Shown piece by piece: positions 21,566 through 32,578 of a stretch of 64,000 nt of DNA. Numbering within the stretch: the first letter of the stretch is position 1; every line of letters starts with the position of its first letter. The position numbers and the translations under genes are program-made. The stretch is taken from NCBI GenBank assembly GCA_032358165.1, contig JAALGY010000044.1, positions 310,001-374,000 of the forward strand, in the 5' to 3' direction. Source of the DNA: Diplosphaera chodatii (lineage: Eukaryota; Chlorophyta; Trebouxiophyceae; Prasiolales; Stichococcaceae). The notes under the pieces are model-generated. The model did not search any database. It saw only the letters and a list, made by a program, of their open reading frames with translations, and was not told where the DNA came from.

Positions 21566-24327
21566 ATGTCGTCAGCTAGGATCGCACGGCTGCTGCTCAG
21601 ATCTCCATTCAGCTGCTCTGCATGCGCTTTACAGCAGGCAGGACGTGCAGAGCAGTTGACTTCACCACTTGCAGCAGCTCTGTCAGTCACGTGCAGCGCC
21701 ACCAGCGGTCAGCACAGCCGGCAGCAAACGACAGGAGCACTAGGTTCTTCAAGTCTCAGCCAATGTGCGCATTCAGCCGCTCAGGCCACGACCGCAAGCT
21801 GCACGACAGACATAGGTCACATGCGCAGTCAGGACTGGAGCAAGCAGCAGCGCTGCAATTTCGCAGCCCTGGCAGAACCTGTGCTGGATGAGGCAGGAGA
21901 GCCTGATCAGCAGCTGCAGGACTGGCAGCCGCAGCAGCAGCAGCAGCAGAATCACTCGCAGCAGGAAGCGGTCAAGCCGCACCTGGCTCGGCAGCGATTG
22001 CCACTGCTGCCCTCCGTCGAGGAGGTCAGGCAGCGGCTGCGGTCCGGCGGCGGCGCGGGCTGCTCCTCAGCAGGCAGCCCGGTGCAGCCGGCACAGCCTC
22101 CCAGCACGGACGGCGGCACGCTCGACTGGCGGCGCCTTGTGGCAGCGGTCCGCAGTGGCCAGCAGTCACTGCCGCAGCAGGGCGATGTGCTGACAGACAC
22201 CTTCCAGTGAGGCTTCACCCCTGGTATCGCCCTGCCAACGAAAGCGTCTACTGATGGCATACTTTGCACATGCAATGTGATCTGCCAAGGTAGCCTCCAA
22301 GCTCCCAGGTCAACGCTCATGCATTGCCGGTCACATCTTTGCATGGCCAGCCGACCGCGCGCGCCACTGCTACCTGCAGGCGGCGGCACACGTACCTGCG
22401 CATCTCGCTGACGGAGCGCTGCAACCTGCGCTGCCTGTACTGCATGCCAGCGGAGGGCGTGGACCTGTCGCCCTCCGACGAGCTGCTCACGTCCGGCGAG
22501 ATTCTGCGGCTGGTGAGCAACTCGACGGCAACCCTTGCCTGCTGATGTCGCTGAAGGTGAACAGGGACCTTGTCCCTGTTTTGCAGATGGGCCGTCACCT
22601 CAGAGCACGGATCGTGAGCTCACATGGGCTCATCTGTGCTGCCGCAGGTCGGACTGTTTGCGGGCGCGGGGATCACGAAGATCCGGCTGACGGGGGGCGA
22701 GCCCACCCTGCGGCGGGACATCACGGAGCTCACAGCGCAGCTGGCGGGCGTGCCGGGCATTGCGGACGTGGGCATCACCACCAACGGCATCGCGCTCGCC
22801 CGCAAGCTGCCTGACCTGCAGGCCGCGGGTGAGAGGCGAACTTGAGGCTCCTTGGATGCTTTCGCACCCTCGTGGTATGCGGCTTCTGCATGCCCTTGCA
22901 TCCGAGGTGCTGGCTGAAGCCTGTCAAGTGAGTCACTATGCGCATATTGCATCGGCTTCTGTACGGCTTTGTGTATGACATTCACGTGCTGGCCTGCTTG
23001 CAACAGGGCTCAGCCTGCTGAACATCAGCCTGGACACGCTGCGGCCGGAGCGCTTCGAGGCGATGACACGGCGGCGGGGCCTGCACCGCGTCCTGGCCAC
23101 CCTGCAGCAGGCAGTCGACCTCGGCTACGACCCTGTCAAGGTGACTTGCTCTCCGTGTGTCCGTCATGCCGAGCAGATGCTGCGCTGCAGTCCTGGCAAG
23201 CATTTGATGATCGCCCCGTCATGAGGTACATCTCGAGGGGTTGCTCAGGCTTCCTTAAGCTTGTAGTGAACTTGAAAGGCAGCCCATCTCAAAGCTGGCT
23301 CTGGCTGGCCTGCCCCATCTTGATGCACTTGCGCCGCAAACCTGCGCAGGTCAATGTGGTGGTGATGCGGGGCCAGAACGACGACGAGCTGCTGGACTTT
23401 GTGGAGCTGACGCGGGACGCGCCGCTCAACGTGCGCTTCATCGAGTACATGCCGTTCGACGGCAACGTGTGGGCGGAGCCCAAGATGGTGCCCTACCGCG
23501 AGATGCTGGACGCCGTCCGGGCGGCGTACCCGCAGGGCCTCGACCGGTGCCAGGTGTGCTGGCTGCTCGTGCAGGCATGCGGCGGCCTGTACCCTCCTAT
23601 GAAACGTTGTGTGGTTGGCCAACTCAAGGGTCGTTAGATGATCGTACACAACAAGTGCTTCTCCCACCTGCAGGACGCGCGCGGCGAGGTGGCGAAGAAC
23701 TTCAGGGTGCGCGGCTTCCGCGGCAGCGTGAGCTTCGTGACGAGCATGACCAGCGCCTTCTGCGGCGACTGCAACCGCCTGCGCCTCATGGCCGACGGCA
23801 ACCTCAAGGTCCGCCGCCTGCTCTTGACATCCTACACTATTTGTATGTTTGTCATGACAACGAGAGTGGCGCGTAGTCTCTGTGCAGTGTAATGCACACC
23901 CGATGCATGCCCAGCACCATAGATACGTTGACTGCACTGAGCAGTGTACATTAGGCTGGCAGACAGCCAAGAGGAACGCAACCGGTGCTCAGCCTCCATT
24001 TCACGTTGGCAGGTGTGCCTCTTCGGCGCGAACGAGGTCAGCCTCCGAGATGCCATGCGGGAGGGCGCAACAGACGAAGAGCTGGCAGCCGTCATCTCGG
24101 CCGCAGTCGACCGAAAGAAGGTGAGTGAGGAATGGCCAGGCTCGCTAGACTTCAGCTGTGTCATCTGAGCATTGCATCAGAACCGCCTATGTGCCACATA
24201 AACGCCAATACGAGACGGAGGTATCCTGGCTAGTGACATGACCCATGCTCTGGAGCAGGCTGCGCACGCTGGCATGTTTGAGCTGGCACGCACGCCCAAT
24301 CGCTCCATGGTCAAGATTGGCGGCTGA
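21566..24327 (+). CDS. CNX2: GTP 3',8-cyclase (molybdenum cofactor step 1)
   Basis: Eight exons encode 534 aa: 21566-22206, 22380-22512, 22648-22828, 23007-23140, 23350-23553, 23674-23808, 24013-24120, 24259-24327. This is the radical-SAM enzyme that converts GTP to the cyclic pyranopterin precursor with MoaC/CNX3. The N-terminal cluster motif CNLRCLYC (Cys-x3-Cys-x2-Cys) is in exon 2. [25 protein letters not shown] and [11 protein letters not shown] follow. The second cluster is [10 protein letters not shown] plus a Cys 14 residues later across an exon junction (LKVCLFG). The protein ends in KIGG, the conserved C-terminal Gly-Gly that enters the active site. The N-terminus ([16 protein letters not shown]) looks mitochondrial, as expected for plant CNX2. 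The ~210-residue extension with a short polyglutamine run is much longer than usual. Confidence 0.95.
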
Positions 24328-24738
24328 TAGAGAGCTGGTCACCTCCCCGGAGGGCGCTGTAAGATGTCTGGTTTCATGAGGGACTGCTGGCATGATGAGC
24401 AGATGCCTCGACTTGGCTATAGCATGTCATCAGCAGCTTGGCAAGTGCCTGAGCTGGCACTGACCCTGCGGGCAAGACTTCCGAGCCACAGTGTGTGTAC
24501 AGAAACTTTGGTGTCACAGTGTAGCCTGTGGCATGCTGCCGCAGGCAAGATACATTTCCAAATTGGTTTTACATGCTCTTACACATGCGGTCATCGTCAG
24601 GGATGAGCCTGCCGAAGGTTCTTGACCTTGCAGTGAATGAAGCTAGTGTACAAGGCAGTATGTTGCTAGCAATTGGTACACGTGGCGCGGCGTAAAACCC
24701 GTCGTCATCCGGCCATCTTGGTCTGAGTACTGTACAGG
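24328..24738. other. Convergent intergenic region, CNX2 and VOC gene
   Basis: These 411 bases separate two converging genes. Two TGTAA signals on the minus strand (24569-24573 and 24579-24583) lie 150-170 bases after the VOC stop and could serve as its poly(A) signal. I see no exon. Confidence 0.5.
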
Positions 24739-26104
24739 TCACGAATCCACCACGTACTTTGCAAACAGGTTCTCTGGCGTGGTCATCGCCTGCAGTAGTG
24801 TAACGACTGTATGTCATAAGCGGGTGAGAATGTGCAAAGCACCCCAGACAACGGAAGCTGCAGACCCTACTTCGCAGGTCAGTTTCGATCGGCTGCAGGC
24901 ACACCTTGAACTCGAGCGAGTTGCCGCTGTCATCCTGGAAGAACATTGTGTACTGCTCGCCAGGCTGGCCTGCACCATGACAATGTAAAGTTCAGGCTCT
25001 GCACAAGGTCAAGGAATATGTTGGCACCACCTTTTGCAAACTCACTGTGCAGGGCTATGTTGAAAATTGCTCAGTTCTGCATGTTGTGGATAACAACGCA
25101 GCTCATGGCGCGCACCCTCGAAGCGCAGGTGCGGCTGAATGATGAAGGTGATGCCCGCGTCCTGCACCCGGCGCGCCAGCTCGTGAAACTGCAGGCGGCA
25201 AAGCAGGCAAGCTAGGCACTTTGGCGTCCGAGTCCACAGCCTCGATTGGCCAGACAGCCATAGCAGCTCCTCACGAAGATAGCTGACAAGCAATGTCAGT
25301 CGCAACAGCCGCTTGACCCCTGACCGTTCCAAGTCACAGACAGCACGCTGCAGAGCAGGGTGACCAGCACACCTGGGGCACGGACAGCGCCAAGCCAAAG
25401 TGTGGCACCGGCACTGCATCACCATCTACTGCATTGGCAGTCCTGGCGGCCTCGTAGCCTTCCACGTGGTGGCATACGATCTGTGAAAGCCCGACACACA
25501 TCCTGGTGAGCGTGTACAGTATGAACATGTCTTGGCGTTCCAGCCCCCTGCCCGGGTCTGTAGTGAAAGTGGACACTGCTCGGGAGCCGACCACTCTGCA
25601 ACGACAATCACATCAAAATCACTCGTACCGGCGTGCTAGCACACCTGATGGCCGTACAGGCTGTAGTCCACCCAGCTCTTTGCAGACCGCCCTTCTGGAC
25701 ACCCCAGCTTCCTGCACATCCACCGGCGGCAGTAACTCGATGGCTGCCCCAGCACTCGCGAGGGCTTGTAGCGCTTGCTGGCCTTGAAAAGTGGCTAGTC
25801 ACCTGCCATAGAACTCGCGAGCGGCGTCAATGCTGTGCACGGGAAAAGCCAGGTGGAATGGGGGCATTGCATCTGCTGATGCGGTTGCTGCCCCGGTCTG
25901 GCTGCTGGCCTGATCTGTCATCGCAGCGCTGCAAGCGACTGAAACATATCTGTGTGGGTCGATGGCGCGTGCTGCCGGTGTCCATGCTATACGACGCCAG
26001 TGTTGGGGCGCAGGTTCTGATTGAAGCAGGCGCCCCGGTGCCAACATGCGCAGATGCATGATGCGACAGCCTCTGATACTACTGCTCAGCAGCATCCTTC
26101 CCAT
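24739..26104 (-). CDS. VOC-superfamily (glyoxalase/dioxygenase-like) protein
   Basis: Six exons on the minus strand: 25803 up to the start, 25645-25711, 25373-25480, 25116-25188, 24905-24969, 24739-24789. From MTDQASSQ (ATG at 25919-25921) the product is 160 aa. The frame is open upstream to another ATG at 26102-26104, which adds 61 Arg-rich residues that could be an organelle transit peptide; I used the longer form for the coordinates. Family features in order are PFHLAFPVHSIDAAREFYG, KLGCPEGRSAKSWVDYSLYGHQ, VPHFGLALSV, FHELARRVQDAGITFIIQP and QYTMFFQDDSGNSLEFK. These give the paired beta-alpha-beta-beta-beta modules and the His/Glu metal-ligand positions of the superfamily. The reaction is not predictable from this. 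Confidence 0.85.
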
Positions 26105-27034
26105 CTGTGAGCAAAGTGACCCCGGGAGGGTCTCGTTGAAGCTCAGATCAGCAGCAAGCAGCACCGACACCAGACCACTCGTGCCCCAACTGGTGCGCTG
26201 CCAAGTGGCAATTGGCCTCTGCTGGACGGTGCGACAGGCGTCCGCTTAATGAAATTGTGTCAAACTTCAACGCGATGCTAACGCAAACACGCGAAACTGC
26301 AGTGTTCTCCGCAAGCTGCAACATTGGCTTTCATTCAGGGGCTGCAAACCCTAGCGCCTGCTAAGTCTATCTCAGGAGGCAAGTTCAGCATGGACTGTTT
26401 TGACCGATCTTCAGCTGGCACTGATTGTAACTGCTGGGAGCATAACCCGACAACGCAGCTTCATACATGTGTTGCAGCAGTTCAAGCTGGCGCTGGCAAA
26501 CCAATGCTGCATGATCAACGCTGCAGTTTGGCATGCACGATCTGGTACTGCTGTCAGCGCTGCAGCATCCAGCATCACATGGTCAAAATATGATAGCCGA
26601 TGCCACGGTTCCAGAGTCTCGAATGAAAGCAGCGCGCTACGAAGTGATCTCGGTCATCACGAGTGTCGGTCCGACCACAGTGCTGCCTGGTCCCTCCATG
26701 CGACGCAACATTGTGCAACTCCCCCCTGCTCTATATGCCGCAGTCCCCAGCGGCGGCGCAGCCGTGCCACGCCGGACGGCCGCCCACCCTGGGCCCGTAA
26801 GTCTTTGTCTTCGCTCGTCACTTTCTCTCGCGGCTGAAGCTGGGGCTGGGGCTGGACCTGAGCATGCGGCCGGGGTCGCCGCCGCCCAAGATCGCATGCC
26901 TGCATTTGCAGCACCCCAGAGGAGTCGGGTGTATCCCGCACCACGCCACAGCATGCAGCCGTGTCTGGCATTGGCAACTGCGCCGTGTGAGAGGGCGGCA
27001 TTCCCCGCTCACAGGACCACATGATTTAGGCAGT
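26105..27034. other. Intergenic region, VOC gene to coiled-coil gene
   Basis: This 930-base gap lies between two minus-strand genes. Several open frames cross it on both strands, but none shows family motifs, a good start or phase-compatible splice sites. A telomere-like AAACCCTAG lies at 26345-26353. I see nothing else in it. Confidence 0.55.
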
Positions 27035-29040
27035 TTACATTTCATGCAACAGCGAGTGGCCCTCGTAGGGTGTGGGGGCGCACATGCGGGACATCTTGGT
27101 GGACACCGCCCGGTCCTTGGCCTCCCGGCGGTGCAGGTCGCGCTTGACGCGTGCGTAGCTCTCCGACAGCTCCGCCAGCGCCATCTTCTTCTGCACCAGC
27201 TCCACCATCAGCGCCTCGTTCTCGTCCCGCAGCTGCTCCACCTGGGGCGCGCAGGGTTCAGAGGTTCAGGGTTCTAGAGGGGACGGCAGCGTGAGCAGCG
27301 GCGTGCGGCGGCCCGCGCCTTGCGGCGAGGTGTGGCAGATCCGTATGCAAGCGGCAGCTGGCGCGTGGCAGCTGCAGCTGCCTTGAGGGCTTAGGGCTTA
27401 GGATGAAGGTGACCGTTGCACCTCGTTCTCGAGCAGGCTGTTGAAGAAGGGGTGCCCCGCGCGGCGGGCGCTGCTGGGCGGCGTGCCCGGGGACTCCAGC
27501 AGCGGGCCGGCGCCGGTGTCCGCGTCGTCGCCCTCGCGCGGGCTGTCTGAGGCGAAAGCGCTGGCGCCGCCGTTTGTCACATCCTTGGGCCGCTCTGCGA
27601 AGAGCGCACAGCGGAATCAGGCGACTGGCTTGCTTCCGATGACCTTGGTGACAGGACCAGCACAGCCTTGATCAGGCTGAACTATGCCCGGCATCAACTG
27701 GCAGCCCTGTGAACTCCTTGCGGCCCACCTGCTGCCCGCCGCGCGTTGGCGGTGATGAGCTGGCGCTCGCACTCCATGAGCTGCTGGCCCGTCTCCTGCA
27801 GCTTGGCCTCCACCATGAGCTTGGCGCTCTCCATCTGCCGCCTGCAATGCAATGGCTCCCAGTGGTGACGGTAGAAGCATGCGCTGCTAGGCACTGGCAC
27901 CACACTGTTATCTGGAACCGTGGGGTTTCACTAAGGCTGCTCTCTTCCGCCAGCAGCAGCTAGATGCGCCGTCGTGCACGCCACAGAGAGGTGCTGCAGC
28001 ACCAGGGTGCCTGGGGCGAACTGCAGCCAGACACGGGGAGATCAGAGCAGCAGCTGCCCACCGTTTGGCCTCGCTCTCGTTGAGCGACTGCTGCAGCTCG
28101 TGCACCCGCTGCTGCGCATTGAACAGCTGCTCGTTGAGCTCCTCGAACTCCTGCTCCACCTCCATCTGCGACAGCCATTGACAGCAGGTGACGTCACCCC
28201 GGCAGGCTGTGCGCTTGACCGCATGTGATCCAGAGGCCATGGAACACTGTTGGAGGATTTCTTGCCAATCAGCTGGGTCACATGCTCGATCGCGAGCAGG
28301 TAAAAGCGGCCAGCAGACTGCTCAAGCAACACAACTGCAAAGGCGAGTGGGTGCTGCAATGGGCAGCGCCAGCGCCTGCTGAAAGCGCACACCTCGAACT
28401 GGATGCACCGCTGCTGGAGAAAGCTGAGCTCCTGCTCCTTAGCCACGAACGCCTCCTGCGAAAAGCGCCCGCTGATGCGCCTTGTCAGGCCGCCGCTGCC
28501 ACTCACACGCTGCGCTTTCACCCCGCTGGCCGGCGTCGCGCCGTCGACATCGTCCCTCGCTGTTGGCGAGCCGCCGTCTGATGAAGCATCGCCCCCAGAG
28601 TCGTTTTGCAGCTCCTGCCACAGGGCTACGTTCTGATCCTCCAGCTGCGAGATGCGGGCCAGCGCCTGCTGCAGCTGCGTCTGGGCCTCCTGCCCCTCTG
28701 CTGGCAACCCATTCGCGTCTGGTTGCGAGGCAAATGCGTCGCCACCGTCCGGGCCCTCGCTGTCTGGATAGATCGACTCGCCGTTGGATGCGGCTTCGCC
28801 GTCTGCTGCTGTGTTCGCAGGAACTCCCGGGCGGAAGTCCACTGCTGCCTGCCCGCTGGCGTCGCCACGCTCGCTGGCATCGCCGCTGCCGCTGGCCTCC
28901 CCTGCCAGCGCCGCTGCCGCCGCGTCCTCTGAGGGGCTGCCAGGCACCGACGTGGTGGCGCTGCCACGCATGGCGCCGCTGTGCTGCTTGGCCAGGGGGC
29001 TCTCCGGCGCCTGCACGCCGTCCCCCGGGTCGCTGCCCAT
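27035..29040 (-). CDS. Coiled-coil protein of unknown function
   Basis: Five exons on the minus strand encode 414 aa: 28393-29040, 28062-28165, 27729-27841, 27422-27594, 27035-27241. The first ~110 residues are acidic and rich in Ala, Ser, Gly and Asp, probably disordered. Heptad-like coiled coils follow: LQQALARISQLEDQNVALW, EFEELNEQLFNAQQRVHEL, AKLMVEAKLQETGQQLMEC and LRDENEALMVELVQKKMAL. A Ser/Pro-rich spacer lies in exon 4. There is no signal peptide or membrane segment. The layout resembles a scaffold, golgin or motor-adaptor protein, but I recognise no family. Intron 4 carries degenerate telomere-like repeats at both ends. The gene diverges from the F-box gene. Confidence 0.8.
28187..28198. 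promoter_or_regulatory. GGTGACGTCACC palindrome
   Basis: A perfect 12-base palindrome with the TGACGTCA core lies in intron 1 of the coiled-coil gene, a possible bZIP site. Only the sequence match supports this. Confidence 0.3.
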
Positions 29041-29538
29041 CGCCAGATGACCAGGCTCCCCGAAAAGGCTGGACAGTCACTGGGGCCTGAAGCGCAGCCG
29101 CTGGGCTGTGTCGGGAGACCTCGTACTAGAGCCGGTCTGCAGCTGAGTCGACAGCGTGGTGACTGACAGACGCGGTTTTATGAACAAAGGCGCCTGTGAG
29201 CACCGATAAACAGCTCGATACTGCAAATGTCAGCCAAGATGATGCACGCCCACGGGGCAAGCAGCAGTCGAACAGATTTGCACACTACCCTCGGTCGCTC
29301 GCAACAGCTCTGATGAGCTGAAGTCCATACCACCTCTGGGTGGGCACTGCCACCAAGTGCTTCCAAGTGCTGCTGCCAGCTTCGCCTCATGTCTCGGACG
29401 GCTGGCAGGAGAGCAATGTTGAACCTTTCAGTTGCACCAGATTGCATACGATTGATAGATCCTATGCGATCTCGCAGCGACTATTCCTGGCAACAACACA
29501 GTCTACTAACAATCATTGCTGTGGCACGTACATTCACC
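29041..29538. promoter_or_regulatory. Divergent promoter region, coiled-coil and F-box genes
   Basis: These 498 bases lie between two outward-facing start codons. The right-hand 150 bases are open in the F-box frame from an ATG at 29389, so the F-box protein may begin 50 residues earlier. I recognise no specific motif. Confidence 0.45.
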
Positions 29539-32101
29539 ATGTCGGGTGCTGACGTCGGAGCTGACGAGCCACGCCCGACGCACGAATGGGGCAAACTGCC
29601 CTTCGACATCCTGGAGAACGTTGGCAGGCTGCTCAGTCACTTTGGAGACCTGGCTGCCGCGCGCCTGACCTGCTCCGCATGGCGCACCGGCATCTCCTTC
29701 GGCGTGACGCGCCTGCGGCCGCGCACCGTGCCAAACGCAGGTGTGTTGCCCGCTGGGGTGTAGAACGTTAAGCGTAATATACACGCTACGCAGGTGCTGT
29801 TGATGCTTCTTGACTTTCTTGTTGATGCTCCGGAGCATGTGTGCTGACTGTGCTGCGGCTCCTGCTTGCAGGGGCGCTGTCGGCGGTGGCGGGCGCCAGC
29901 CCCGCGCAGCTGGACGCCTTCCCCAGCATCCAGGTGCTGGACCTGCGGCGCACCAGCATCAGCCCCTTCCAGCTGCCGGCCCTGCAGCGCCTGGCCGGCC
30001 GCCTGCGCTCGCTGCAGCTGACCTACCTGGAGCGCGTGGGCCGCCCCCACGAGTACTTCGCCCAGCTCGAGGTGCCGCTTCAGCATGCTACTAGACAGAA
30101 GCTATTATCGGGTTTGATGTGCCCATGTGCATTCCCACACCTCACAGCTGCAGGCATGGTGCATGGGTGTCGGCCGTTGGCTGCAGCAGCATGCCCCGCA
30201 GACGTGCAGCCGCAACACTGCTGTGTTGGTGAGCTGACTCTCAACATGCTCTGTGCAAGCGCAGGCGTTGTACGAGGGCCTGGAGCAGCTGGCGGGGCGC
30301 ATGGAGGTGCAGCTGGAGATGCACGTCAATGAGGCGCCATTCGCCCGCAGCTTCATCCTGTCCGACTGCGACCTTGCGCGGGTCAGCATGTTGACTTGCA
30401 CACACACTCATGTTATGCTGTGCTGCTGAGCCCGAGCAGAACATCACTTTGCTTTCTCCAGCTGTCTGTCAGAACAGAGGCACCGAGCAGACACGTTGCA
30501 GACATGCATTGCTGTGGGCATACGGCTGTGGCATCAATGGGGAGGATCCTGCTGACGGCGGCCCTTGTCGTGCTGCAGATTGTGGCGGCGCCGCCGTCGC
30601 TGTCCATCACCTCGCTGCACGTCAGCCACCAGATGTCCTACAGCATCTCGCAGGTCAGCCCCTGCGGACGCTGCCGCATGCTGGGCAAGGCGCGCAGCCA
30701 GCTGCATCAGAGTGTGCATGCACGCCACATGTGCTGGGCCCCAAGTGTTGTTCTTGCACCGGCACCTGCTGCAGGTGGGGCTGCAGGCGCTCACCAGGCT
30801 GTGCACACTGCGGAGCCTCAACCTGGTGTCGTACGGCGGCCGTTCGCACCACTGCCTGGACAACCGCAGCTTTGGGTGTGCCTCCTGCTGCTTCAAAGAT
30901 TCCTATACCACGAGCACCCCTTGAACTGCTCATGCCACCTGTATCGCGGCACTACTGCACAGGCGATGACTTTTGGTGGTTGCCATCGGTGCAGGGACTT
31001 CTCAGCACTGACAAACCTGCAGCAACTTCACATCGGCATTGTGAAGCATGTGACTGGCGACGGCTTTGCGGAGGGGCTGGTGAGTTGTAATCCTGCAAAT
31101 TTTGTACTCCAGATATCGTCGTGTGCGTGCCATGCGACATGCAGCCGTGACCTGTACTGACATCAAATGTCTGCCTTGGCATGCAGCACGCGATGACAGG
31201 GCTCACAGACCTGACACTGGTCGACTGCTCCTCGCTGCAGAACCGTGGCTTGGTAATTCTTCCTGCGTGCATGTTGCAATTCAGTGCTGTGCTGGGCTGC
31301 AACGCCTGCAGGCACTGATGAATGTGGCGTTGCTGTGTGCTTGCCCTCCTCGGCCAGTCGTCGCCGAACGTGCTTCGCCCTGCACCCAAGGCATGTTGCT
31401 TCTCTGCTGCAGGGCCAGCTGGTGGAGGCAGCACCCCAGCTGACGAGCCTCACGCTCATCAAATGCCCCTGGCTCACCAACTCAGCGGTTAAGCACCTGC
31501 AGCACTTGCGGGACCTGGCAGCCATCAGCCTGGCTGACAATGGCAACATCAGGTGGGCGACTAACCATAGGGCAGCTGCCGTCATTCGGATCTGCGCTTC
31601 CTGCGATGCACCTGTCAGCTGTCGTCGCCTCTGCGTGGGGTGATCGTACATGTGGTCGCGCCGAGTGACAACCTTGGTTGTGCACATGACACCTGTGCCG
31701 TGCATGCTGCAGCTATGACAGCGGGCTGGCAAAGCTGGCGTCGTTGCCGCAGCTGCGCCAGGTTGACATAAAGCGCTTCCCGCACTTTGGGCCGGACGAG
31801 ACTGAGCAGCTACTGCAGGTAGCTGCCTTGTACCATGGTCCTTTCGCCATGCTCGTCAGAGGTGGCTGGCAAAGGCAGGAGCAGGGATGGACCCTGGAAA
31901 GCATGCTCGGCTGAGGCCTGAGGCACTGTGCCGCTGCAATGGCTCACTGTGCTGTGGCAACCCTGCCAAGTGGGCTGTGTCCCGTGCCAGCAGGCAGACG
32001 GGATCGAGCAGGTGAACGACCGCTGCAAGCTGGTGCGCCGGCACCAGGTCGCGCCGCAGCGCGCCCTCGACAGAAAGCTGCAGAGCTTCGGCTTAGGATG
32101 A
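29539..32101 (+). CDS. F-box/leucine-rich-repeat-like protein
   Basis: Ten exons encode 399 aa: 29539-29740, 29872-30071, 30265-30381, 30579-30653, 30775-30875, 30995-31079, 31187-31252, 31413-31552, 31713-31818, 31994-32101. The N-terminus has an F-box pattern (KLPFDILENV, then RLTCSAWR) at about residues 18-50. Irregular leucine-rich repeats follow: IQVLDLRRTSI, LRSLQLTYLE, LCTLRSLNLVSYGG, LTNLQQLHIG, LTDLTLVDCSSL, LTSLTLIKCPWL and LRQVDIKRFPHF. Such proteins usually bring substrates to an SCF ubiquitin ligase through Skp1. The target is unknown. Exon boundaries often fall near repeat boundaries, typical of LRR genes. The F-box is weaker than the repeats, so the ligase role is inference. 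Confidence 0.85.
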
Positions 32102-32578
32102 CCATGGTCAGGAGGCGTCCACTGCACATCGCTGCGCCATGGGAGGCACCCATACTGGAGCAGCACCATGTTGTCGCAGCTGATCAGGCCGTGTGGCTGG
32201 CAAGGGTGAACGGGACACTGTTACAGTTGGTGGCATGTCGATCGTAGAACGTGATCCAGTTTACTCAGGAACTCAAGATTCGTTGACTAGCTGAAGTAAG
32301 GCGCACTTCAAGGTGGACATTTGATACCACCCACAACACGGCGGTATCCGGTGTACAGACCAGTTACAATAGAATGGGAGGTGGTGACACTCACGGGTAC
32401 ACGCTGCAGCCGACACCTTTGCACTGAGGTCGTGCTCAGGGTATACGCCCTAGTACCCGGTTGGCAGTAGGTTACCGGACGGGCTGCCCCAGCTGCCTTG
32501 CATGCAGCAGCCAGCAACTGTGCGTGGCACAACCTGACGGTGCGTTCAGCTGGGGGCCAAAGAATATCACTGCGCCAA
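32102..32578. other. Convergent intergenic region, F-box gene and channel 1
   Basis: These 477 bases separate two converging genes. TTACA on the plus strand (TGTAA on the minus strand) near 32363 could be a poly(A) signal for the channel gene. I see no exon. Confidence 0.5.

Noticed and set aside
21930..21950. CAG-repeat expansion in CNX2 exon 1
   Set aside because: Only six glutamines in a row; low-complexity coding sequence is common in green algae and is no evidence of a repeat-expansion system.
23245..23970. 241-codon minus-strand open frame opposite CNX2
   Set aside because: It is antisense to conserved CNX2 exons 5 and 6, shows reverse-complement composition and has no recognisable domain.
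26400..26837. Plus-strand open frame between the VOC and coiled-coil genes
   Set aside because: No motif, no phase-compatible splice partners and unremarkable composition; probably chance in upstream or downstream sequence.
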